Source of the DNA: Hydractinia symbiolongicarpus | Lineage: Eukaryota > Cnidaria > Hydrozoa > Anthoathecata > Hydractiniidae | DNA: 64,000 bases | NCBI RefSeq assembly: GCF_029227915.1 | Contig: NC_079880.1 | Span: forward strand, 9,947,501 to 10,011,500 | Direction of reading: 5' to 3' | Shown here: positions 1 to 12,573 of the stretch, piece after piece | Numbering within the stretch: the first letter of the stretch is position 1 | Layout: every line of letters starts with the position of its first letter | Program-made: the position numbers and the translations under genes | Notes under the pieces: generated by a model | Database searches by the model: none | Seen by the model: only the letters and a program-made list of their open reading frames with translations | What the model was told of the DNA's origin: nothing

Positions 1-48
1 AAGGCTCCAAATTTAACTGTCAACTACGCAGAATAAAACAATACATAC

Positions 49-3000
49 CATGAACGTGTTGCTGTTGAAAACTCTTACCAGGAGCAATGTGAAAATTACC
101 AGCTACCTAAAACAGATATGCACAACAAAGAATTATATGCTGAACCACAACAAATCTCGTGACCTATTATAATTTTCCTTCAGCATAACAACTTATCTAA
201 ATGAAAACTATTCTTGGTAGCCTAATTGCAGGGGATACAACACCAAATTTTGGAAAATTTTACTGCCGTTATTGCAGTAACCCCTTGTTTATTCAAAAAT
301 CTGTGACCTTTCATTAGAATCCTTCCTCCTGCAAGCTATTGCTGAACCTCACCCTGATTCAGAACTCAAAAAGCCTCCCACCCCTACAATTGAGTTAACA
401 AAAATAGACTTTACAAACACTAATTTCCCAAAGATTATGCAAAAATATTTATATCTAATCTGTTACAGTTTATAATAAAACAAAAATATGTGAATAAGAT
501 GATATCCAAACCACTTACTTTGCTGACTTCTATGTATCCATACACCTGACAACCTTCATTCATTTGTTCTTGAAAAGAATCCTTCCAATGCTCCCGCTTG
601 CACTATTCATAGTAAAAGTAACGCAAGTTAACAATAGAGAACAAACAATGTTGTTGATCTGTAAATAACTCAAAGGCTAAAAAAACAGCAGCAAAAAATC
701 ATGGCATTTCCCTGAAACACCTTGTTGCAAATAAACTATACACACATAAAGATCTCACCTGATCAATACTGTCTGGATCTCTAAATGCCCAACCTTTCTT
801 CCTGTATGCTGTTCTTACTTCTTCACAAGTGTTACAACAGCTAATGAAATTAAAATAAAATTTTGGTACACTTTTGAACTAAATTATAGGATAGATGTCT
901 GTGAATGTTTTGGAGTGTTCCCTTATGTGGAGCACAAGCCGGACGCTTTTTTTTATACAGCTGATAACCAACGATATGTAAACATAACAAATAACCTTTT
1001 TTTTATTTTGGTTACTTTATTTGAAACAAACATTCCAACTAAGAATTTTGTCACACCTGAATATCAAACACGAGCATAAACAATGTAATTTATTTATGGT
1101 CAATTTGGGGCAGTTAAGGCCTCTTACCTAACTACATAATTTTTCTCAAACATAAAATTAACTGATAATTGTCTCTTTATAGAAAAATGCAACGGTGATT
1201 TTGCGTAAAATGCCGATATTATAAATTTTTTTTTGAAAATCCAAAAATGTCCCTTTCTAGCATTTATTCATAAGTAACTTTGTGCAAAAAAAATCAGAAA
1301 AAGCTAATGAGCAGATCCAGAGAAAAGCTGTGACATACGGACGTAAAAAAACCCTGGACAGACAGACCCTAATTCATGGGTTACTTTGCTATCACATGCT
1401 ACCAAAAAAGAGGCTTGTTTCAAGTAAAAATCTACTCACGGATGCTCTGTAGTTTCAGCACCGTAGCAGCTTTCACATTTATTTGGGTCTTCTGTAGCAT
1501 TTAAAGCCTAAAGCATTACATGATTTAATTCACACATTGTGGTATATATTAGATTTCTGATTGGCACAATAAACTTTGAGCCATAGAATATATATAATAT
1601 ATAGTTAAGTCGTGTGCTTTACTAAATAGCTGGGCTAGCTATCTATCTGACAGTGAAAACACGTGTTTTAAACCCTAGCCAGCATGACAGTTCTCTGTTA
1701 CTTCTGTTATTACATAAATAGCCAGATTTTTTTAGTTCCAGCTAAATCAGTTTCTCAAAATTGATTTCTGCTAGTTACCAATTTAATGCCGCTCTTTATA
1801 TCATATGTTTTTATTCTCTAGCTAGGTAAAACATAAATAGGAGCAAACACTGCAGAGTGTGACAACATTTAAAAAGTCCAACATTATGTAAGCTGCTGGT
1901 AGCTATTAAAAGCCTCGTAATTTACTATCTTGTTCTGATGACCAGAAATAACTAAGAATAAGTTAATAGCTTAAGATAAAATAATTGACTGTATGCTGAC
2001 TTTTTGGGCAAGGAAGAAATGTGATGAACTCTGCAATGCTTAAAATTTTGTAAAAGTAGTATTTTCGGAAAGTAGTTTATGTTATTAGCATGCAGATAGT
2101 GCTTCTTAATTAAGCTAACTAGGGAGAAATAGCAGACCTGTCAAGTGTCATGCAATCTGTGTGAGTCACATGCATTTAAATTCTAAGTAACAAGCACTCT
2201 GAAATTATCAATGATTACAGTGGAATTAGACCTTAGATTATTTGGTTAGATCCAAATTTTGCATGGTGCTAATTTTTGCCTCAGCATGCCTCAATTCCAC
2301 GATATTTCAGACCTTACTGGGTTGAACAGATTGTTCCATTACAGAAATAAGAAGAACTAAAAAAATGGACTATTTTTCAAATATTTTGTCCTGGGTAAAA
2401 TGTTTAATTCATACCTTTAAAGCTTCTGCACTTTTGTCTCCAAGTTCTTAAAAAAATAATTTAAAAGATAATCTTACACCTAAAATGTTCTACAACAATA
2501 TGAATGATTATAAAAACATTATGAAGTTAATCTTCTGAAATACAATTTCCAAACATATGGCCTAGTGAGGATCCCACACTGACCAGAAAAACAAACTGAG
2601 AAATATTTTAAATTTAAAGACCATAAGGTAAACATCATCCTGATAAATCTTTTTTATTGCCTTGATAAGTTATATATATAAAACCAAATTGTCCCGCTCT
2701 TTTTTCCCTGTAGCAATTTTATTTAAATGAATGCTATCAAAAATATTAACTTAATTAAAATTATTTAGAGAAGTTGTACACAAGCTTGCAACCTACTACA
2801 TATTTGAATAGCTTTACTAAAAGATTGAGAATATATAATAAACCATTTATACTTATTTTCTTACCTTCTTTTTTTGCTACTGTCTCGATGGGCTTGCCAT
2901 GTTCATCAAATCTTTTCTTAAAAATGTTATGCTCTAAGTCAGACTAAATAAGAAAAATACATTTATATCTGTATATTTGTTATTTTTTCTGTAACAATAA

Positions 3001-5097
3001 AGATAGCATTTTTTTTCAATAACGGATTTTTTTATATATAAAAAAGTGTATGCTGTTGCCAGAAGTGTTTGAGTATTAGACACAAAAAAATACACAAAAA
3101 ATTAAAGAAAATTATGGCAGAGGTATATACTCGAGAACCTGTCAGAAATGAGATTTGTAAAAAATCTTGCACAAATAAACTTTTAAAAATGCACTTTTTT
3201 GTAGAATATAGCAAGATACTTTCATATGAATCGAAAACATTGGAAAATGTTGAACATGAAAATATTAGTTTTTCATTAAAGCTTTTAAATTCAGAATTCT
3301 GCAATTACCATCTGTGGAAAATTCTAGACATGCGACAGATCATATAAACGACATAATAAACACTCTAACACCCTTTTGATACTTGTTTATGCTCTACTAC
3401 TTTGTTATTATTTTAATTGCACCTTCACAAAAACGATTAGTGCGTACAATACATACCTGTTGTTCACCAGACACATCCATTGCATCAATGCTTAAATCTA
3501 AAAGATGGAAGAGAAAGAAAAACTATATTATTAAAAAGTATATTACTTGGAATACCTATACTGATTACAAAACTGAATAATGTTATGGGTAAGCTAATCC
3601 AATACAGGGTAAGCATGTGAAAAAAAAAAACACTTACTAAACATATTTTTTAAGTTTTACAAAATTCAGTTTTTGTTATCACGATTCAATTAATCACTTC
3701 TTTTTCATGCAACTTCATAAACAAGTCTTGATGATTAAACAGGATAATTCGGGGAAATAATTTTTTAGGGAAACACACAACATTTGAAATGAATTTTTAT
3801 CTCTTAAATATTTATAATTATTTATCTTGTTGTCCTGTGCACTTAACAAAAGACTAAAAAACTTAGAGTGTTAAAAGCCAAACATTTCAACCTTTCCAAT
3901 TTAATATTTTTTTAGCAAAAAAAGCAAAAATATTTACTTACATGCACAGCCCAATTTTGGAAAAAATACATCTATATTTATTCTTAGTTTTTGATGTCTA
4001 GTTGTATCTACAAAAAGCTCTGGATGGACCTAAAATGTGTTTAAAACAATCCTTTATTCACGATAAGTAAATTGAGGCGTGGAAAATTATTTTCGTACTT
4101 TAACAGACTAATAAATAGATACTAAAAACGTCAAATAATAAATATTTAAACTCGTGCACTGGCTCTCGCTTCTGATATGCAACCAACACTTTTCTAAATT
4201 AAGCCTGAAAATTCACAGTTTATATATCTTGTAAAATTATCCTTCCAACAATTTTTACTAATTCCAAACTTAACACTGATCTTGTTTTTTCTGAATTTAA
4301 AGCTTGAGAGTCGAATGAGAATGATAAGGTAACTTTATAAAATCGCTGAATAAAAAACCAAGAATACAGAACACATAATAAAACACAGCCTGACCTCTGT
4401 AGTTAAATAATAATTAAATTCTGATATAAATAGTATGAACATTATAAACGAACTGATTCCAGTCACTAAAATAAAATAGACAGAGTGATAAACAAAGTCC
4501 AAGGATTAAACAGCAATAAATTGGCAGCCAAGATATTTTTAGACCGCAGAGCTAACTTTTTTATAAGATAAGAGATAATTAAAATCCTGGACATCTGAAA
4601 TCCCTTTTTTATTTCAAAGAAAAGCAGTTTTACAAATTTGGTATGTATTTCAGGATTTAAATTAGCAGATTCCAATTCACAATTTGCGAATCAAAATTTC
4701 ATTTTTGCAAAATAAAGAAAATATTAAAACTGTGAATCCCTTCTCTATCTTTTTTTTTTGCAATAGTAAAAGTTAAGTGGCATGTTTTGCTTGATTCTAT
4801 TTTGTTAGCAGAAAAAATACATCGTTTTTGTTAGAGCATTTCAGTTCTAAATATTTATTGGAGTTTTGAATAAAACCAGGTCAATGGTAAGTGGTCTACA
4901 GTGTTCCCAGGCCACATCTAGAAGGTGGAAATTTTTGTGAAACGACTTTACATTTCTAATTCAAACCTTGTATTTGTGTGACTGGAAAACAAAAGAATCT
5001 TACCTAATGCACCACCAAATGTTTTGACTCTAAAATCCTCTAAAGTTTTTGGATATGCATCAAATTGTTTTAAACGACTAGCTAAGCTACCATCCAT
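49..5097 (-). CDS. ERGIC3: ERGIC3, ER-Golgi cargo receptor, N-terminal 10 exons (partial)
   Basis: ERGIC3 is a membrane cargo receptor that cycles between ER and cis-Golgi in COPII/COPI vesicles. Ten exons join in phase at GT-AG sites: 5097-5004, 4465-4395, 4029-3942, 3497-3457, 2943-2865, 2446-2415, 1507-1440, 840-759, 602-519 and 106-49. They encode about 232 residues, and the rest lies beyond the left edge. The start is the ATG at 5097 (MDGSLASRLKQFDAYPKTLE), which matches the family N-terminus. Exon 2 is the first membrane segment (SSFIMFILFISEFNYYL). Later exons carry hallmark stretches: HPELFVD, YLSIDAMDVSGEQQ, LEHNIFKKRFD, the CESCYGAE and CCNTC cysteine motifs, GWAFRDPD and AGNFHIAPGKSFQQ. 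The familiar order and unbroken phase across nine introns make the call secure. The exon boundaries were read by eye. No breaks were seen. Confidence 0.95.
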
Positions 5098-5955
5098 TTT
5101 CCAAAAATATTTATATACTGTATGCTAAAATATAAACAATACACATTTTCATTGTCATTGCAACACTAAAGAGATTCAAGTTTAAAATTCTTTTTAATGT
5201 TACTTGGCACAGCTTTTTAAAAAGTTACTAATTTTTTTTAAAACTGAGTGTCTGGTCAAACCTCTCCACTTAAACTTGTAAGTGCAACCCAGTGCCTTTC
5301 ACTTGACACAATATAAACATTTTGCCTGTCACACACAGACTTGCATTATATATTTGTGGTGTTTAGGATGCTCTACACCCCTTTGTTCTTCACCTAAATT
5401 GGTTAAGATTGTCCTCAACTTAAAGTTGTCTATGTATTTTTTTATTGAAAGATCATTATTGGTTTTTGAGATATACAGTACTGGAAACAGGACACCTAAC
5501 ATCGTGAACGTGTATCATGCGCAACACAAAATTTCCGCAATCCAATCGTAACCATTGCGATAGAAAAAATGTTAACAAAGAACTTTACGATAGTCACCGG
5601 GTATAAAAAAATAACGATGTAAAATAATAAAAATAACAATAAATCGTGATTTTCACGATGGGTCGTGAAAAATGTTAAAAATATTAAACAATAGATGCGT
5701 ATAATCTTGTGTCTTTGTTCCTTCTACATTTAAAAATTCTTTTGCATCATGTATTTTTATTTGAAATTGGATTTAAGATATAAGGTGACTCTAACTTAAT
5801 TAGTTGTTTTACGGGCGAAGTAGTTAGTAGTATTACGGTTGGTTGTTCGGCAAAATAAAAATAATTTTATGGAGAATGTATGGTGGAAACAACAAGGCAT
5901 TTTTTCTATGTTTGTTTTGCTCGAATTAGCGAATTTTGAATTAGCTAATATTGTC
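5098..5955. other. Upstream region of ERGIC3, no gene recognised
   Basis: About 860 bases upstream of the ERGIC3 start. Short open frames occur on both strands but have AT-driven composition and no recognisable domain. Promoter elements cannot be defined by eye. Confidence 0.4.
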
Positions 5956-6464
5956 AGAACAACTACAACAACAAAAAAGGAGGGTGTTACATCAAGCATA
6001 TTTTCCTATGTATTTTCGCAGTTTATATTTTTTAGATGCGAAAAAATTATAGTAATAATTTGTCTGACTAAAAAAATGTAACTAGCATCAAGGTGAAAAG
6101 ATCAGAATACTTGCATGCTCAAAAACTTACTCTCAAAAGTTATGCAGCAAGAATTATTCTTGTGTTATTTTGAAAGCTGTATAGCAAGAATTATTCTTGT
6201 TCTGTTTTAAGTTATACAAAATATACTTGCGTTGATTTGAACGTTATACAGCAAGTTATACTTTACCCTTTCGAAATTTACACAGCAAGTTATTATTCTC
6301 CCACTTAAAATGATGAAAAACATTATTTTAATAAAAAAGTTTAGTGTTTTTTTAACGTTTTTTGTTTAATTCGTTTAATCTAAATTTAAGTCCAAAAATT
6401 TTTTACAGATAATATTTTAGTTGACAATATTAAAAGTCTATCTGGCATTAAAATTATTTTTTTA

Positions 6465-6750
6465 GAGATCTAAAAGTGACCGACTAACACGGAAATCTAT
6501 CGCACACTTTGTCTAACGAAAGTTCGAAACGAGTCGGCCCAAACTGGAAATGTGGCAGACATTTTTTTTCTGATGAGTCTCCAAAAATATTTCAAAGGAT
6601 GCCATCGCACGCTACAAAATGGATTTTATATGTTGGTTTTGAAAACTCAATATTTATTTTTCAGGCGTGCGATTAATCACATGCCTGAAACAATTTAGGC
6701 GAGTACCAAGGCGTATGCGTGCGATTGTATGCCTCTCCTGAAAAAGACTG
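6465..6750 (+). repeat. Copy of palindromic GCGTGCGAT repeat (CAGTCTT family)
   Basis: This stretch is homologous, in inverted orientation, to 48680-48910. Both contain GCACGCTACAAAATGGATTT, then GGCGTGCGATTAATCACA, and end in CTGAAAAAGACTG. That terminus matches the CAGTCTTTTTCAG end of the complete element at 48680-49689. Only this end was found here. Confidence 0.6.
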
Positions 6751-6879
6751 ACCTATAAAATTAATATTTTAGAAATATATATCTATGTATACATCTATAG
6801 ACCACTTTCCCCGTGACGTAGTTGTTTTAAACAATAGACAGGGACTGATGACAAAGGTGCCGGTAAGCTGCATACACCG

Positions 6880-7095
6880 TAAAAATGGCTGGGCCCTTTT
6901 AGGCAACTTTGGCATTTTAAAAAGAATTCAAGTATTTGTCTAAAAAACCTGCATAGACAAAAACACTCAAAGATTCACTACAAATGATTCAAAAAACTAA
7001 TTAAAATTAATAAAAACTTATTATGTTGTAGCGAAGTTCTTAAAAAAACTGTTTTTAATTGTTTTTAATAAGATATACTTGATAAACAACTAAAC
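6880..7095. repeat. Dispersed repeat, inverted partner of 31155-31370
   Basis: The two regions align in opposite orientation. They share ATTCAAGTATT, CGCATAGAC/TGCATAGAC, CACTCAAAGATTCAC and GATA(C/T)ACTTGATAAA-type blocks with scattered differences. No coding potential was seen, and the family is unknown. Confidence 0.5.
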
Positions 7096-8067
7096 TTTAT
7101 TAACTCCTTTCTGTTCAAACGGCTTGTTCTAACTGTTTGCATGGTACAGCACAGTCCAAATTTATTCTTCTGTGTACGCGCAACTCGCATAATTAATCTC
7201 TATATCAAAAGCTGTTGTCTGTCTGTCTCTGCGCTGACCCCCCCGCTGGGTTAAAAAATGATGTTACTGAAACACGAATATCAAATAGGGCAAATAGGGT
7301 AAATAGAGTTACTTTCATAATAGACTATTGCCTTTTGCCGTGAAGTCTATAGAATTTGTAAACAAAAGCAATCACAAATATGAAAATAAACTTTACTGTA
7401 CTATCTTAATTTTTATCTTGAAGGAAGATATAAAATATCATATATTTTCAGAACATGATTTCAATACACCGTTCACTACATACATTGCTTTAAATTATTT
7501 GTAAAACTGTAACTTGCATCAGTAATCACGATGCTGATCCGTAAAGTCTCAAGAAAAAAACAAGACCTAAGTTATTGTCGTAACTCCCTCCTTCGTTATG
7601 ATTATTATAACATATCATATATTATATAGTGGTGGAATACGTTTGCTAGCTAAAATGTAATACTTCTGACTATCGCTTAAATAGTCCGCTTGATAAGAAA
7701 AAAATTTAAAAAATACATAGAATATGTTTGTCGTAACACCCTCCTTCGTTATGATATAAAAGATTTTTCGCCTATACAACATTCCTAAAAATTTTTGCAC
7801 ATATAGGACAGACATTTTTTTGTAGACTGCATGAAAAACATTAACAACAATAAAATTTTTTATTAAAACAATTTTTCACTTTCTTTATAAGTGAGAAGAG
7901 ATATATTGCTGTATAAATTTCCAAACAAAACAATCTTAACCTGCTGTATAAGTTTCGAAACAACACTTTCTGTATTATTTTTGAAACAGCACAAGAAAAT
8001 TTTTTGCTGCATAACTACTTATTTTGGTAATTTAAAAGAATAGAACAAATTTATTCATTTTTTTAAA

Positions 8068-8085
8068 GGGGGGGGGGGGGGGGGG
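8068..8085 (+). repeat. 18-base poly-G tract
   Basis: An uninterrupted run of 18 G lies inside the right part of the 5.96-8.19 kb element. It could form a G-quadruplex, but its exact length is also the type of base call most prone to error. Confidence 0.9.
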
Positions 8086-8190
8086 TGAATTATTAAATTT
8101 TTTTTGCAACAAAAAATATCTGTGTGCTTGATGTGAAAATACACAGAAAATATGATTATCGTAACACCCTCTTCCGTTGTAGAAACTGTG

Positions 8191-9758
8191 ATTGAAGAAT
8201 CCCACGCCTTTAAAACACTTTTGGGCATGCAAAGTGTTGCACGCCTAGCCTCTTCATTGACTAGACTGCCAAACAGGATTGTATACATATCATGTTTTTA
8301 AATTGCAGCAGAACAAGGTGGAAGAGAGTCAGAGTACATGGAAAATTACTTTCATGAACTTGTATTTAAAGTGCTCCCAAAGTTATTCCTAAAGTTTTGT
8401 TAAGAAAAAAAGATCGCAATAAAATGTTCAAAAGGCTATATTTTTTTAAAAAGTCTTTTAAACAAAAAACAAGCACATGAAACTTTTTTAAAAACAATAG
8501 TTTTGTGCGAGATTTCTTTTGCGTAATGTTTTGTTATAAAAAATAGCACAGAATAAAATGTTAAGAAATATATTTTTTTAAACGGACCAATAGGTTTTAA
8601 TAATAAAACGACAGTTTTAATAATAAAACGCACAGTTTTAATAATGAAACGCAGTGTTCTGTAGGACAACCGCTAATTTAATTAAAAAAGTCGCCTGAAC
8701 TCGCCTATATATATGCGGGCATTCGCGACTATCAGCACCCTCTTCTAAGTAATCGTGTACTGTTATTAGCCTCTAAATTAGGAGTAAGATGGAAGACTAA
8801 GCATCACAGCAGCGCTTATCCAGGATGACTCAATTTTTTTAAAACCAAGTTCAACCTCCTTACATCAAAACTAAGCCACAAAATTGATCAATTTACCTTT
8901 TTAAGTTGTTTGAGACCATAAGTTGCTTTAACACCTATTATAATGATTTTTTACCTAATTAAGTGATGACAGCCTTAAACTCTTTAAAGACGGCAGAAAA
9001 AGAATGACGTAATTTGTTAAATAAGTATTCCTTTAGTCAAATTTATTATAAAGCTGCTTTAGATGTATTCCAAAATGTGCTAGCCAGCTTAATTAGATGT
9101 TTATTATCAAAATTAGACTTCAATATTCATCTAACTAGGAGCAAATTAGTATTATAGCTACACACTTACTTAGCAGCTTTTCCTGACTAAAAGACGTGTA
9201 GCTAGCTATAGCTAGCTACCAAAGATTTTGAATTTTTGAGGACATGTCCTTTACTACACAGGAACCGCTTTAAGGTATTGAAACAACAAAAGAAGACATC
9301 AGTATGGTGAACGTCGGCCAAGCACAACACACGTGAGTGACCTTACTTAAAAGATTATCAGGAGTAAATACCAGAAATAAGTATAACCCATTCTTTGTTT
9401 TGTGTTGAACTTCCCGATCTCTGTGTGCATTCGTGTTGGAATATTTTCGTTCATACTGCCCAAACAGAAAAGCCCTTTTTCCCTACCTTGTTCCACAACT
9501 AATCGAGGCAAAAAAAAGTGTTGGTTTCCTAGACTTTCACGTCGTGTACCCATTGGAATTTTTTTTTTGTGTTGGTATTTCCGCTTTTTATTTTTCTGTC
9601 AGGATATAGGCCAAGGTCTTATGGGGAATGCAATTGAAAATGCAACAACATTCTACTTTTATCTCTGTTCGAACTTTTACTTTATGTAAATTTGTGCTGC
9701 AGCATTTTTTTGTTTTTGCAATGCAACATTACTGCACAACCCCCGTTCCTAAACTCCA
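8191..9758. other. No gene recognised
   Basis: AT-rich sequence. The segment 8590-8650 has three short repeats of TTTTAATAATAAAACG type. Open frames on both strands around 9.35-9.69 kb overlap each other and show no domain, so they are treated as chance. Confidence 0.4.
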
Positions 9759-9838
9759 TTCTCGTTCCAGAGTTCTTTGAAATAAACCTCAAAATACTAC
9801 TTTAAGATTTCAACTCAAAGAGCTCTGGGGACAAGAAT
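9759..9838. repeat. Short hairpin repeat with CTCGTTCC...GGGGACAAG arms
   Basis: The left arm, ATTCTCGTTCCAGAGTTCTTTGA-like, pairs with the right arm TCAAAGAGCTCTGGGGACAAGAAT around a 30-base spacer. Related single arms (CTCGTCCCCAGG and similar) occur near 11558, 12088, 35367 and 35820, so this is a dispersed foldback family. Confidence 0.55.
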
Positions 9839-9921
9839 GTCCAGAGTCCGTATCTGATTCTTATAATCTTGCTCTTATAAACAAATAAGAAAAATTAGAA
9901 TGAAATTTAGTCTGTATATTA

Positions 9922-10090
9922 CGATGGCCCCTATGGCTCACTTCTCTTTTTAATAAAAAACACTTTTCTTCTTAGTCAAAACACTTCTCTTTACTCCTCC
10001 GAAATCTTCTCTTAGGTTCGAAACACTTCTTTTCCAAAGTTTGAAACACTTCTCTTCCATGAACTCAAAAAATTCCCAGACCTAATTCTA
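9922..10090 (+). repeat. Array element of AACACTTCTCTT units, copy 1
   Basis: It opens with GATGGCCCCTATGGCTCACT and continues with about five spaced copies of AACACTTCTCTT or close variants at roughly 20-25 base intervals, with non-identical spacers. The same opening recurs at 37750, 38160 and 39208 and inverted near 11480. It resembles a MITE carrying an internal minisatellite. Confidence 0.7.
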
Positions 10091-10224
10091 GTCTGAAATA
10101 TTGATTGAGCTGGTTTTAAATAAATGAAAACCCTCGTACCCAGGCATTTTTGACTTTTCGAAATATGATGGATCCATCGTGTTGTTTTGTAAAAAATTGT
10201 TAAAAAAATTACTTTGTCATCTGC

Positions 10225-11344
10225 AGGGGCGGATTTAGACTTCGGCCACTTCGGCACTCGCCTAAGGAGAAATTTTGCCAATGAGAAAATCATGTGTATC
10301 TAAATGTAGAAATTGATTTAAAGCAACGCATAATTTTTATTATAAGCGTTTAATAAGATTCCTTTGCGCCCAGGATCCGAGGTAATATCTTATCTCCACT
10401 CAGGAGTGTTTGCCGAGGCTCGATCCTCCTTCGATGTGCTTTGCCGAAGTACTATGGTTCTTACAGTAGTCAAACAACATTTTGCCTCATTTCGCTGACT
10501 TTGTTTCTCTCGATTCCTCTGTTTTCTGCCATAAAAACAGTCGACTTCGGCGGCCGCCAAATTGTGGACTTTTGTACTCTCTTAAACAAAAGAAAAACAA
10601 AAGAATTATGACGTCGAGAAAAATCTCGCTGAGGTGTGGACTTTTGGACTCTCTTTAAGAAGAAGTCGTCGAAATTTACGTGAAAGAAAGATTGATATTA
10701 GGGGATGGGTGCGTATGAATAATTTACTCTTTCTATTGTTATTGCCTCTCGGTAGCCGGTCTGTTTAATGGGTTCGGCCAACTTCGGCGCGCACTGAACT
10801 GAAAGATGTCTAAGGAATCGTTTTGTATTGACTTGCAGCAAGTAAACGGAGGTTTTAAATATATGATTGCAGAATGAAGTTGAGCAATGCTGCTAAGAAG
10901 AAACATTACTGGAAAACATTTATTCTCTGTGTCGCCTGTGATTGCAGAAGAAAAGCAGTTTGGCAGAAAAGCAGGCCTTGACTTAACAAAAATAATAGCA
11001 TCAATTTAATGACTAAGGAGAAAAAAATCCTAGCCTGATATTTTTATAAAGCACCAGTATAATAGAAAAAAGCATGTGATTTGCTTGGTTAAGACACTAT
11101 CATGATTTTGGCGACTATAAGCAGCCATTTATTTTGCTATTGTGTCAATTGATAAATACAATTAATTACTCTGCTACTAATCTAAATTGATTCGTTTATT
11201 CATGTGCATGCTTTGGGACCTGCTAAAATAAGCTGCTTGTAAATTGAGCACGTGTTAGCCAAGTATTTTTCTTGCAAAGAGTGAAAAAAATATACAAACC
11301 ATAGGGGTAAAATTGCAGACCAGATTTTTAAATTTTTTTGTGAA
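10225..11344. other. No gene; one CAGGGGCGGATTT transposon terminus
   Basis: CAGGGGCGGATTTAG at 10225 matches the terminus of the 4153 bp insertion at 41160 and an inverted copy near 29500. The opposite end for this copy was not identified. TTCGGC-rich patches near 10240-10800 look repetitive. No coding region is supported. Confidence 0.4.
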
Positions 11345-11482
11345 GGGAAAGCTTGGGGCCACATGCAGAGAAGTGTCAAAATGCAGAAGAGAAGTGTGAG
11401 AATACAGAGAGCTGTTTGAATCACAAAATAGAAGTGCTTTTAAATTGGAAAAGAAGTGAGCCATAGGGACCTTCGTCGTTTT
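11345..11482 (-). repeat. Array element of AACACTTCTCTT units, copy 2 (inverted)
   Basis: Read on the minus strand it opens with GGTCCCTATGGCTCACTTCT, carries diverged CACTTCT units, and closes with CACTTCTCTGCATGTGGCC. The same closing sequence ends the copy at 38158-38310, which defines the 3' boundary of the family. Confidence 0.65.
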
Positions 11483-11920
11483 ACTAACGTCGTTCCTTGT
11501 ACCTTTGTGACATTGGAAAAATGTTCGTTCCGCCATCTCTATCTCATAAAAGATGACCTGGGGACGAGATGGTATTTTTACCTATTACGTAACTTCGCCA
11601 AAAATTAAAAAAAAGGAGAACGAGGGCATTGGTATACATGCATGACGAAGATGAATCTCAAATCACGAAGACTCTCTGAATAAATGCTTTAAATTTTATT
11701 TCACCTGTTGATTTCATTTCGCGCACGAAAATTGAATTGCCATGAAAACTTTTTTCTGTTTAAAAGTAGAAAGCTGTTGAGTTTTTTGTGCTAAAGCCAA
11801 AAATTCAGCAAATAGACAAGAGCCGTTAAATTTTTGGTGCAATTAAATTTCAATTATCAATAAATAAATAAACAATCGTTGCGTTGGATTTTTCTTTTGT
11901 TTTAAGGAAAAAACAACATC

Positions 11921-12200
11921 TTAAGGCGGCGTTTACATAAAGGTTTCACTTCGCACGAAGTCAAAATTTGATACTTCTTATGCGCTATGAAAACACTGGT
12001 ACTGTTTACTTGAACAAGGCGAAGTGAGTTTCACTTCGGTCTGTGAAATTTCACTTCTGTCTGAAATTTCGTTCGACAATTCATCGTGCAACCTCGTCCC
12101 CAGGACTATTTGCTTCTCAATGGCGCTGCGCTTTTTGATAGTTATCGGTAAAGGGTGCTGGGGTCGAGCTTGTTCATCGTGTAAACAGACCGTAGTAAAA
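11921..12200. mobile_element. Possible PIF/Harbinger-type MITE (decayed)
   Basis: The left end is TTA followed by AGGCGGCGTTTACATAAAGG. On the right, CATCGTGTAAACAGACC looks like a diverged inverted copy. The left end resembles the clean element at 32244-32775 (TTA then AGGCGGTGATACAC). The right boundary is uncertain. Confidence 0.3.
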
Positions 12201-12429
12201 AAAGTCAAAAGTTTAAATACTTTAAAATCAATATATCGCGCACCAGTTTAAAAAGTGAGAATACAAAGGAAAAAGTGAATAATTCTCTGCGTGCTGCCTG
12301 ATTTTCTTAGCAAATGTCTTACGCTATGCGGGGGATACGAATTTGTTCCTACAAAGAGCTTCCTTAGCGCCCAGACCCTGCGCGTTATGAATCTCCGTAA
12401 TGTTTAAATAAACATTATGCGCAATTAAA

Positions 12430-12573
12430 TCTATATTATAATACCCGTATACGTCTGTCTATCTGTCTGTCTGTCACGCAAAATGGTAGCTTAGCTGCGC
12501 AATAGCGAGAAGCACGCAATGCGGTATAAAAAGGACGGGCGAACCCGTGGATTTTCCACGGGCTAACGACTAG
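12430..12573 (+). mobile_element. Mini-Helitron, complete, 144 bp
   Basis: The 5' end is TCTATATTATAATACCCG, followed by a CTGT-rich tract. The 3' end has the hairpin CCCGTGGATTTTCCACGGG, a short linker, and the terminal tetranucleotide CTAG. It sits between A (12429) and T (12574), the expected Helitron insertion context, with no target duplication and no terminal inverted repeats. It is non-autonomous: there is no Rep/helicase frame. Confidence 0.8.

Larger units (their letters stand above)
5956..8190. mobile_element. DNA-transposon-like element with long inverted ends and subterminal repeats
   Basis: The left end (about 5966-6010) reads GGAGGGTGTTAC followed by CATATTTTCCTATGTATTTTC. The right end (about 8130-8185) is its imperfect reverse complement, with CGTAACACCCTCTTCC. 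Inside each end lies a block of short repeats containing ATACAGCAAG: 6125-6310 on plus and 7880-8030 inverted. Two further internal copies of the terminal motif lie at 7570-7600 and 7728-7752, so the element is either compound or rearranged. No transposase frame is visible, so it is non-autonomous or decayed. A target-site duplication could not be fixed. Confidence 0.5.

Noticed and set aside
5796..6081. Overlapping 67- and 80-residue frames on both strands
   Set aside because: They overlap the left end of the inverted-repeat element and mirror each other. No domain.
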